Below are positions 1 through 4,340 of a stretch of DNA of 5,173 bases, one piece after another. Source of the stretch: CAYPHJ01 sp964410485 (GTDB lineage: Bacteria; Desulfobacterota; Binatia; UBA9968). The notes under the pieces were generated by a model. It saw only the letters and a program-made list of their open reading frames with translations. It was not told where the DNA came from and ran no database searches. The DNA is taken from positions 1-5,173 of the forward strand of contig CAYPHJ010000193.1 of NCBI GenBank assembly GCA_964410485.1. Direction: 5' to 3'. Within the stretch, counting starts at the first letter, position 1. The number at the start of each line of letters is the position of its first letter. The translations under genes and the position numbers were made by a program.

Positions 1-225
1 GACCTGATCATTCTTGACGTTCGGATGCCAGGGTTCTCAGGCACTGAAATCGCAACAGGGCTGAAGCAGACAAACCCGAACACCAAGATCATTTTGATTT
101 CGGCCTTCGCCGATGCGCCGTTGTGCAAAACCGCTTTTAATCTTCAGACGCCGCTCCTCTCAAAGCCGTTTTCTCCCGCCGACTTGTTCCAAGCGATCGA
201 CAAAGCAACGCGCGAGCAGGGTTAG
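1..225 (+). CDS. Response regulator receiver (REC) domain, C-terminal part, 5' end outside window
   Basis: The reading frame is open from base 1 to the TAG at 223-225 and gives 74 residues. It begins inside the REC fold at beta-3, DLIILDVRMPG, where Asp6 of the visible part is the expected phospho-acceptor and MPG is the usual following loop. The beta-4 strand IILISA supplies the conserved Ser34, and SKPF supplies the conserved Lys55 and cis-Pro of the active site. The protein ends about 18 residues after KPF with no DNA-binding domain, so this is either a stand-alone CheY/Spo0F-like regulator or the C-terminal receiver of a larger kinase or hybrid protein. The residue three before the Lys, usually the Tyr/Phe switch, is Leu52. 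The visible part cannot tell the output or the partner kinase. The family call is secure; the protein's role is unknown. Confidence 0.9.
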   Translation, partial: DLIILDVRMPGFSGTEIATGLKQTNPNTKIILISAFADAPLCKTAFNLQTPLLSKPFSPADLFQAIDKATREQG

Positions 226-280
226 GCCCCAATGCGAGCATTGTTACGCCAACCGATGCGGAGTTGTAATGCACGCGTTT

Positions 281-306
281 CGCCGGATGCATTCGTTCGT
301 CCGGCG
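281..306. repeat. Inverted repeat, 7-bp arms (hairpin 1 of 2)
   Basis: CGCCGGA at 281-287 is perfectly complementary to TCCGGCG at 300-306, with a 12-nt loop. It lies 55 bp after the receiver gene stop and just before a second hairpin. No T-run follows, so it is not a textbook intrinsic terminator. It could stabilise the 3' end of the upstream transcript or be chance in GC-rich DNA. Confidence 0.4.
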
Positions 307-313
307 CACGCCA

Positions 314-332
314 GCATGCCCAGTGGGCGTGC
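314..332. repeat. Short tight hairpin, 8-bp stem with 3-nt loop (hairpin 2 of 2)
   Basis: GCATGCCC at 314-321 pairs with GGGCGTGC at 325-332 across an AGT loop. All eight positions pair if one U·G wobble (317/329) is allowed in the plus-strand RNA. Together with the hairpin at 281-306 this is the only structure I see in the gene-free stretch 226-420. No U-tract follows, so a factor-dependent 3' end for the receiver gene is a guess. Confidence 0.4.
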
Positions 333-420
333 ATATCTGCCACGATCGATACTTGACATGAGCGTCACGGGTTTAGGGGTCTGCCAGAACCCAAAAAAAC
401 TCTGATCGAAAAAACAACAA

Positions 421-804
421 ATGCGTTACTTAGTTCTGGCAACAGATTATGACGGCACTATCGCTAGGAGCGGAAAAGTAGAAGCTGCTGCTCTGGCCGC
501 GATTGAGCGGCTGCGGACGTCAGGTCGCCGAACAATACTCCTGACCGGCAGACGACTCGATGATCTACTAGCTGTTTGCCGCCGTGTTTCCTTGTTCGAT
601 TATATCGTAACAGAGAACGGAGCCGTGATTTATCAACCGCGAACGCGCGAGCAGGTGCTCTTAGGTAAGCAGCCATCAGCGGCATTCGTCAACCGCCTAA
701 GAGAACTAACCGAAGATTCGATCGATACGGGGCACGTCATCATTAGTACGCGGGTACCCCATCAAGGGGCAGTTCTTCAAGCCATCCAATGGCTTGGATG
801 CTAG
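421..804 (+). pseudogene. HAD-superfamily (Cof/IIB-like) hydrolase, C-terminally truncated
   Basis: The 127 residues begin with HAD motif I, DYDGT (Asp9 nucleophile, Asp11 acid/base), and have motif II in LLTGR (Thr42). Next comes the ENGA signature at 65-68, typical of Cof/IIB phosphatases that act on sugar or nucleotide phosphates. The gene ends at AIQWLGC, inside the cap region. It therefore lacks the motif III Lys and the motif IV acidic GDxxND residues that bind Mg2+. HAD-IIB proteins are normally about 220-280 residues, and I recall close relatives of this N-terminus being fused to a HerA-like ATPase domain; nothing of that remains. Skipping two bases after codon 126 opens a frame (801-848) that reads LELFW, which may be the old continuation. 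No clear Shine-Dalgarno precedes ATG 421. A catalytically dead remnant is the best reading; a functional short protein is less likely. Confidence 0.75.
778..796. repeat. Inverted repeat at the truncation point of the HAD gene
   Basis: CAAGCCA at 778-784 and TGGCTTG at 790-796 are perfect complements with a 5-nt loop. The premature stop of the HAD fragment is at 802-804, six bases beyond the right arm. There is no T-run on either strand next to it, so I do not call it a terminator. It may mark a rearrangement or slippage site. Confidence 0.45.
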
Positions 805-827
805 AGCTATTTTGGCGGGCGAGTCAG

Positions 828-874
828 TTTAGCACAGTGAATTTTTGAAGCCCGCGGCGGCGCTCTTTTAGCAC
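828..874. repeat. 8-bp direct repeat TTTAGCAC in the 805-901 gap
   Basis: TTTAGCAC occurs at 828-835 and again at 867-874, each preceded by a GGCGG-rich stretch. This could be a decayed tandem duplication of about 39 bp. The gap 805-901 separates the convergent HAD fragment and the minus-strand binding-protein gene. It ends in a T7 run (897-903) without a convincing stem before it. Confidence 0.3.
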
Positions 875-901
875 TTTACGAGATCTTAGGCCCCTATTTT
901 T

Positions 902-1927
902 TTACTGTAGGAGTGCCTTAAGTTTCGGTAGGATAGCGGCATCGACCTCGAAGAAACCCGCAACAATCTTCTCCAGCGTCTCTCCGCTCATCGGATTGAT
1001 ATCGAGCTTGGCCTTGTTCGCGTCGGCGAGAAACGCCGGATCTTGCATGGTGGCCATAAAAGCCCTGCGGAGCATCTGCACTCGATCTGGGGGCGTGCCC
1101 GGAGGCACCGAATAAGGGCGAGTGATAGCGTTAGGGTCCTGAACCGCCGTTCTCAGCAAAATACGCGCCTCGTCGGTCTTGGCAAGGCTTATGGCCAAAG
1201 GAACCTTGGGAAGCTCCTTATGGGGTTCCGGAGTCAACTGGAGCACCACGTTGACTTCCCTTGCGTCGAGCGCCCTGCGCCAGATCGACTTGATGGATTC
1301 CCACTGCCAGCAGCCTCCGGCGAGCTCTCCGGCCTCGGAAGCCAGACGAACTTCCGCAGTCCCCTTGTAGCCGGCCACGATTTGCACCGGAAGTTTAAGG
1401 ACTTCTCTTAGAAGCTTTGCCTGGGTGTAGGTCGCGTCTCCACCGCCTCCGACCGCTCCTAACTTAACCGGGGTTTTGGCCGCCTTCCATTGATCGAGGT
1501 TCGTAATACCGCTGGCGGCGGTAAGCGCGCAGGCGCCTGTATCGCTTACGGGTACCCCGATCCAGCCGAATTTTCGCGCGTCGAACTCGACTCCGGCTCG
1601 CTCCGCCACCTGGTTCAGGATCATGTATCCGTGGAAATTTCCGATCACGAGACCATCCGGATTAGCGACTCTGTACATATGGTTCGCCGCAATGAGACTG
1701 CCGGCGCCGGGCATGTTTTCGACGATGATGCTCGGATTGCCCGGGATGTGTCTGCCCAGATGGCGCGCAATGGTGCGGGAGTAAGTGTCGAACCCGCCAC
1801 CGGCGGAGAATCCGACAACGATGCGGATCGTCTTGCCTTCGAAAAATGATTGCGCCGCGGCCGGCGAAGCCTTCAGAAAGCCAAGTATTCCCAGCGCAAA
1901 CATAAGGGAGCAGATTTTTCTTGCCAT
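902..1927 (-). CDS. TctC/Bug-family periplasmic solute-binding protein (paralog A)
   Basis: The 341-residue length is normal for the tripartite tricarboxylate transporter receptor (TctC/Bug) family: secreted two-lobed proteins that bind carboxylated solutes and pass them to TctA/TctB or a sensor. Residues 1-25 form a Sec signal peptide: MARK, a hydrophobic core, then SPAAA|QS. The family signature follows: GKTIRIVVGFSAGGGFD (31-47), then a block around VENMPGAGSLIAAN (69-82) where ligand-binding loops lie. The second lobe has GYKGT (186-190) and GGCWQWES (204-211); the latter stands where many Bug proteins have a GGxxD-type segment. Cys133 and Cys206 are the only cysteines after the signal. 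The start is well supported: GAGGGAGG on the minus strand lies 5 nt before ATG. It is the last gene of the minus-strand cluster, 66 bp after the oxygenase stop. The substrate is unknown, and no TctA/TctB is seen. Confidence 0.93.
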   Translation of the reverse strand: MARKICSLMFALGILGFLKASPAAAQSFFEGKTIRIVVGFSAGGGFDTYSRTIARHLGRHIPGNPSIIVENMPGAGSLIAANHMYRVANPDGLVIGNFHGYMILNQVAERAGVEFDARKFGWIGVPVSDTGACALTAASGITNLDQWKAAKTPVKLGAVGGGGDATYTQAKLLREVLKLPVQIVAGYKGTAEVRLASEAGELAGGCWQWESIKSIWRRALDAREVNVVLQLTPEPHKELPKVPLAISLAKTDEARILLRTAVQDPNAITRPYSVPPGTPPDRVQMLRRAFMATMQDPAFLADANKAKLDINPMSGETLEKIVAGFFEVDAAILPKLKALLQ

Positions 1928-1932
1928 TGCAT

Positions 1933-1940
1933 CCTCCCTC
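1933..1940 (-). promoter_or_regulatory. Strong ribosome binding site of binding-protein gene A
   Basis: On the minus strand GAGGGAGG is followed by 5 nt and the ATG ending at 1925. It fixes this start. An overlapping ATG within GGATGCA is out of frame and too close to the purine run. Confidence 0.8.
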
Positions 1941-1956
1941 GCTTTCGCTCGTGATA

Positions 1957-1969
1957 ATATAGGACAAGC
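1957..1969 (-). promoter_or_regulatory. Motif GCTTGTCC-T-ATAT upstream of binding-protein gene A
   Basis: Read on the minus strand, this 13-mer matches 12 of 13 positions of the plus-strand sequence at 4268-4280 upstream of lysR (GCTTGTCC-A-ATAT). It lies about 30 bp before the ATG, and the TATATT overlapping it could act as a -10 element, though no good -35 is visible. A shared regulator site is an inference. Confidence 0.35.
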
Positions 1970-1993
1970 TCGAATTCAGCCCGTTGTGAGGGC

Positions 1994-3022
1994 CTATGTC
2001 CAATCCACGCCCAACGTGCGCAAGCGCCGTCGATACTCTATCGCCGGCGAATCCGGGCCACGCAGATGCAGCTCTTCGCTCAGATCGAGAGGCAATTCCT
2101 CGGGCCGCTGCGATTCCACAATGGCGCGGTCTTGCTGAAAGATCAAATAGTGCCTGTTCAGCACTTCCTCATCGGAAAGGTAGCCTTGGAAGTTGCGGCC
2201 CAAGAAAGCGAAGTATCTCGTTTCATTTTTTCGCACGGGAGAGCAGAGAAAGACGTTCGTCTGGCGCTCGCTGCTCCCCGGCTGAAATCTCTGGATGATC
2301 ACCATGAACGGAAGGATAACCGTATAAATCTGCCTCGCTTCGAGATCAGGCCGCAAGCGGTTCACGGGTTGCGGAATCTCGTACTGAAATCCGCCCTCGA
2401 CCGGCTTTACCTCAATGGGATCGCATTGCGGATCAGTACGATCTCCCAAAATGCCCGGATGCACCCAGGGAAAGTGAGCAAAATCAGCGAGGTTTTCGAC
2501 CATCCGTGCTGCATTCGCCTTCCAGCGGCCCTCCGAGGAAAACGGCCCCCACCGAAAAGCGGGATCATGGAACTCTCGGGGGAATTCGGGGATCGGAGCC
2601 TTCGGCTCATCCAGGCACACCCATATCAATCCGTACCGCTCGTCGGCATGGAACACGTTTGCACGCGCCTTTGGAGGGCTGGGGTGATCGGGAGGCAATG
2701 AAGGGATGCGCGTGCAGGCGCCGCTGGCCGCATAACGCCACCCATGATAAGCGCACACCAGTTCGCCGGCATCGATCCAGCCGAGCGACAGCGGGGTACC
2801 CCGATGAATGCAAAGGTCGTAAAAGGCGGCCACCCGTGCGCCGGAGCGCCACAGCACCAACGGCTGGTCGAGCAGGATTGCCTGAATCGGTTTATCGGTA
2901 ACCTCGTTAGAGCGCGCTACCGGATGCCAGTAACGCCGAAGCGCTTCGGTCGAGGCCGGCCGGCGAAGTCCGCCTCGATCGACATGCGGGTTCTCCATCG
3001 CGTTTGGCCCTGATTGCCCCAT
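1994..3022 (-). CDS. Rieske [2Fe-2S] non-haem iron oxygenase, VanA/dicamba-demethylase-like
   Basis: The 342 residues match the length of single-component-type oxygenase alpha subunits such as vanillate or dicamba O-demethylase. The Rieske cluster ligands are complete: Cys71-x-His73 (CIHRG) and Cys90-x2-His93 (CAYHGWRY). The mononuclear iron site is also complete: Asn177, Asp180 (the electron-bridge Asp), His183 and His188 in ENLADFAHFPWVH, with Asp298 in QQDRAIVESQRPE as the likely third ligand. Such enzymes hydroxylate or remove methyl groups using O2 and electrons from a reductase/ferredoxin, here not encoded nearby. It is cytoplasmic, with no signal peptide. The start is uncertain: ATG 3022 has GGAG only one base upstream, while Met9 (2998) has an AGGG at workable distance and fits a candidate promoter that overlaps ATG 3022. 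The gene sits between two binding-protein paralogs, which suggests oxidation of the compound they bind. The exact substrate cannot be read from sequence. Confidence 0.93.
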   Translation of the reverse strand: MGQSGPNAMENPHVDRGGLRRPASTEALRRYWHPVARSNEVTDKPIQAILLDQPLVLWRSGARVAAFYDLCIHRGTPLSLGWIDAGELVCAYHGWRYAASGACTRIPSLPPDHPSPPKARANVFHADERYGLIWVCLDEPKAPIPEFPREFHDPAFRWGPFSSEGRWKANAARMVENLADFAHFPWVHPGILGDRTDPQCDPIEVKPVEGGFQYEIPQPVNRLRPDLEARQIYTVILPFMVIIQRFQPGSSERQTNVFLCSPVRKNETRYFAFLGRNFQGYLSDEEVLNRHYLIFQQDRAIVESQRPEELPLDLSEELHLRGPDSPAIEYRRRLRTLGVDWT

Positions 3023-3046
3023 ACTCCAACTCTATGGGAGTGTCAA
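3018..3046 (-). promoter_or_regulatory. Candidate sigma-70-type promoter overlapping the 5' end of the oxygenase ORF
   Basis: On the minus strand a perfect TTGACA (3041-3046 complement) is followed by 17 nt and TATGGG (3018-3023 complement; 3 of 6 match to TATAAT). Transcription would begin around 3010, inside the first codons of the longest reading frame, so it would favour translation from Met9 at 2998. The perfect -35 and ideal spacing support it; the weak -10 does not. Confidence 0.35.
3023..3041 (-). repeat. Small dyad that could mask the GGAG before ATG 3022
   Basis: On the minus strand ACTCC (3037-3041 complement) can pair with GGAGT (3023-3027 complement) across a 9-nt loop. GGAGT lies directly before the upstream ATG of the oxygenase. 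The stem is only 5 bp, so a regulatory role is doubtful. Confidence 0.2.
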
Positions 3047-3058
3047 CGGCCCGCTCCG

Positions 3059-3084
3059 AATTTGTCGTTAGCAAATAATTTGTC
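3059..3084. repeat. Direct repeat AATTTGTC, 18-bp spacing
   Basis: AATTTGTC occurs at 3059-3066 and 3077-3084 in an AT-rich patch just upstream of the candidate oxygenase promoter. TTGTC also forms the core of the motif found at 4268-4280 and at 1957-1969. It could be a pair of regulator half-sites. Confidence 0.3.
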
Positions 3085-3085
3085 A

Positions 3086-3114
3086 GAGAAAAGGTCCGCC
3101 AAAAGGTTTTTCTC
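3086..3114. terminator. Weak terminator-like inverted repeat after binding-protein gene B
   Basis: GAGAAAA at 3086-3092 and TTTTCTC at 3108-3114 are perfect complements with a 15-nt loop, starting 9 bp after the minus-strand stop codon of the upstream gene. The arms are AT-rich, and AAAAGGT is also directly repeated (3089-3095, 3101-3107). It may cause partial termination or processing between the first and second genes; it is not a strong intrinsic terminator. Confidence 0.3.
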
Positions 3115-3122
3115 CTCGGTCG

Positions 3123-4163
3123 TTACTTGCGTGACAAAAAGATCTCCTTCACCGCCTCCCTGACTTGGGGCTTGATCTCGTAGAGTTCGATCATAAGTCG
3201 GGCTATCGTCGGCCCATCGACGGGGAAGATCTGCAGCCCGGCTCTTTGGGCATCCGCTCTTAGCTCCGGATCATTGAGCGTGTCCATAAAGGCTTTCTGC
3301 AGGATCGTTAGCCGCTCTGGCGACGTAGCTGGTGGCACGGTATAAGGACGCTGGCCAGTGCTGAAGGCCACCCCGGCGAGCCTGAGGATCTCGCGTGCTC
3401 GATCGGTCGCAGCATACTCCATCGCCACAGGGACTTCCTTGAGCTCCGGGTGCCGTTCGGCCGTGAGATGGATAAGCGCAATGTACTTCCCGGTCTGAAA
3501 CTTTTCGAGCGAGCTAGCTCTCAGCGACTCCCAGTTCCAGCACCCACCGTCCAGCTCGTCGCGCATAATAGCTGCTCGAATCGCGGATGTACCTGGGTAA
3601 CCTGATATAATTTGCATGGGCAGTTCGAGGGCCGCCTTGAGCAGCGAAGAAACACCGTGCGTCGCGCCGCCAGGGGCCGTGGCTCCGAAAACCAGGGGCC
3701 GGTCCGAGGCAAACCACTCTTTCACCGACTTGATACCAGCGCCATCTCTCACAAAGCAGATGTTCGTGTCCGGAGTGGGCGCGCCTAACCAGCCGAATTT
3801 CCGTCCGTCAAGCTTGGCTGTTGGATTTCCTATGACATGCTGCAGGACGACGGGGCCAATCCAGTTTCCTATGGTAACGTCAGGCTTCGCTACGTTGTAC
3901 AGGTAGTTGGCCGCAATCATACTGCCCGCCCCCGGCATGTTCTGGACGATGACACCGGGGTTACCCGCAACATGTTTACCGAAGTGGCGAGCGATAAGCC
4001 GGGTATAAAGGTCGAATCCGCCACCTGGGGAGAAGCCGACAACGAAACGGATAGTCTTTCCTTTGTAGAAGTCATTAGCTGCAGCTTCCGTGCCCGCGTA
4101 GGTTACCGTTCCACTCAGGAAGAACAGGGCGGCGCCCAAAATTGCTATCCGTGGTTTTCTCAT
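3123..4163 (-). CDS. TctC/Bug-family periplasmic solute-binding protein (paralog B)
   Basis: With the start at ATG 4163 the protein has 346 residues. This start is preferred over an ATG 14 codons upstream because AGGAGG (4171-4176 complement) sits 7 nt before it and a good signal peptide begins directly (MRKPR, hydrophobic 6-20, cleavage near TYA or AAA). The TctC core follows: GKTIRFVVGFSPGGGFD (35-51), NMPGAGSMIAAN (75-86), KFGWLGAPTPDTNIC (122-136), GYPGT (188-192) and GGCWNWES (206-213). It is plainly paralogous to the protein at 902-1927 over the whole length. Its only cysteines, Cys136 and Cys208, match that protein's pair. It is expected to be a secreted receptor for a carboxylated ligand. 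It is the first gene of the minus-strand cluster and faces lysR across 177 bp, so it is the likeliest target of that regulator. The ligand is unknown, and no TctA/TctB is in the window. Confidence 0.93.
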   Translation of the reverse strand: MRKPRIAILGAALFFLSGTVTYAGTEAAANDFYKGKTIRFVVGFSPGGGFDLYTRLIARHFGKHVAGNPGVIVQNMPGAGSMIAANYLYNVAKPDVTIGNWIGPVVLQHVIGNPTAKLDGRKFGWLGAPTPDTNICFVRDGAGIKSVKEWFASDRPLVFGATAPGGATHGVSSLLKAALELPMQIISGYPGTSAIRAAIMRDELDGGCWNWESLRASSLEKFQTGKYIALIHLTAERHPELKEVPVAMEYAATDRAREILRLAGVAFSTGQRPYTVPPATSPERLTILQKAFMDTLNDPELRADAQRAGLQIFPVDGPTIARLMIELYEIKPQVREAVKEIFLSRK

Positions 4164-4170
4164 GTGTCCG

Positions 4171-4176
4171 CCTCCT
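4171..4176 (-). promoter_or_regulatory. Ribosome binding site deciding the start of binding-protein gene B
   Basis: AGGAGG on the minus strand lies 7 nt before ATG 4163. It rules against the longer in-frame start at 4205, whose extra 14 residues would put charged sequence ahead of the signal peptide. Confidence 0.85.
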
Positions 4177-4196
4177 GGAATTGGGATTGAATCTTC

Positions 4197-4202
4197 ATCA
4201 TA
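4197..4202 (-). promoter_or_regulatory. Candidate -10 element for the minus-strand cluster
   Basis: TATGAT (5 of 6 match to TATAAT) on the minus strand would place the transcript start near 4190, giving a leader of about 27 nt that contains the AGGAGG site. No recognisable -35 lies 16-18 bp upstream, which would fit a promoter that needs an activator such as the adjacent LysR protein (inference). Confidence 0.4.
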
Positions 4203-4205
4203 CAA

Positions 4206-4223
4206 AAAGCGCCAGAAAGCACC
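4206..4223. repeat. Tandem imperfect repeat AAAGC[G/A]CC, 10-bp period
   Basis: AAAGCGCC at 4206-4213 and AAAGCACC at 4216-4223 are one helical turn apart. They sit immediately upstream of the TATGAT element, where the -35 would be. The placement suits a protein that contacts the same face of the helix twice, such as an activator. A chance match is possible because the repeat is short. Confidence 0.35.
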
Positions 4224-4267
4224 TTTTCTTCAGCTACTGCCCCCTCACATTAGGCTCTGCGAAGGGC

Positions 4268-4280
4268 GCTTGTCCAATAT
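4268..4280 (+). promoter_or_regulatory. Motif GCTTGTCC-A-ATAT upstream of lysR
   Basis: This 13-mer recurs with one mismatch on the opposite strand at 1957-1969, before binding-protein gene A. It lies about 60 bp before the lysR ATG, between the two divergent start sites. It is a candidate for a shared regulator site; no biochemical family motif is recognised. Confidence 0.35.
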
Positions 4281-4327
4281 ATAAATTTCATGCTAACCAT
4301 AGAAAAAAGGCTATCGCTGATTCCCTT

Positions 4328-4333
4328 TAGAAT
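4328..4333 (+). promoter_or_regulatory. Candidate -10 box giving a leaderless lysR transcript
   Basis: TAGAAT (5 of 6 match to TATAAT) ends 7 bp before ATG 4341, so transcription would begin at or next to the A of the start codon. This agrees with the absence of any Shine-Dalgarno before the gene. The -35 region (about 4304-4311) is an A-rich run with no match, so the call is tentative. Confidence 0.3.
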
Positions 4334-4340
4334 TATTGCT

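Larger units (their letters stand above)
4164..4340. promoter_or_regulatory. Divergent control region between lysR and the binding-protein/oxygenase cluster
   Basis: These 177 bp separate ATG 4163 (minus) from ATG 4341 (plus), the usual arrangement for a LysR-type regulator that controls itself and its neighbour. It includes the minus-strand RBS and -10, the 10-bp-period repeat, the GCTTGTCCAATAT motif (4268-4280) next to an AT-rich TATATAAATTT stretch, and a TAGAAT box just before lysR. I find no unmistakable T-N11-A palindrome. The regulator's site is therefore not assigned. Confidence 0.6.

Noticed and set aside
137..343. Minus-strand open frame over the receiver-domain tail and the following gap.
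   Set aside because: It overlaps a well-supported receiver domain, has no family signature and shows an arginine/cysteine-rich composition typical of a shadow frame.
353..381. TTGACA at 353-358 as a promoter for the HAD fragment.
   Set aside because: No acceptable -10 occurs at 15-19 bp spacing (the region reads TAGGGGTC), so only half of a promoter is present.
886..903. TAGGCCCCTA followed by a T-run as a rho-independent terminator of the plus strand.
   Set aside because: The dyad leaves only four pairs around a 2-nt loop, which cannot form a stable hairpin; the T7 run alone is not enough.
2066..2701. A 211-codon plus-strand open frame opposite the Rieske oxygenase.
   Set aside because: The minus strand carries all Rieske and iron ligands in order; the plus-strand product resembles nothing and is an antisense shadow of GC-rich coding DNA.
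902..4163. The paired receptor genes as direct repeats of a composite transposon.
   Set aside because: They are diverged paralogous coding sequences with different flanks; there is no transposase, terminal inverted repeat or target duplication visible.
4164..4205. Fourteen extra N-terminal codons for binding-protein gene B.
   Set aside because: They encode a charged, glycine-rich stretch ahead of a normal signal peptide, and AGGAGG sits correctly for ATG 4163 instead.
4206..4271. AAGCGCC (4207-4213) and GGCGCTT (4265-4271) as an operator dyad.
   Set aside because: The arms are 7 bp but 51 bp apart, which is within chance for this size of region and not a usual LysR box.
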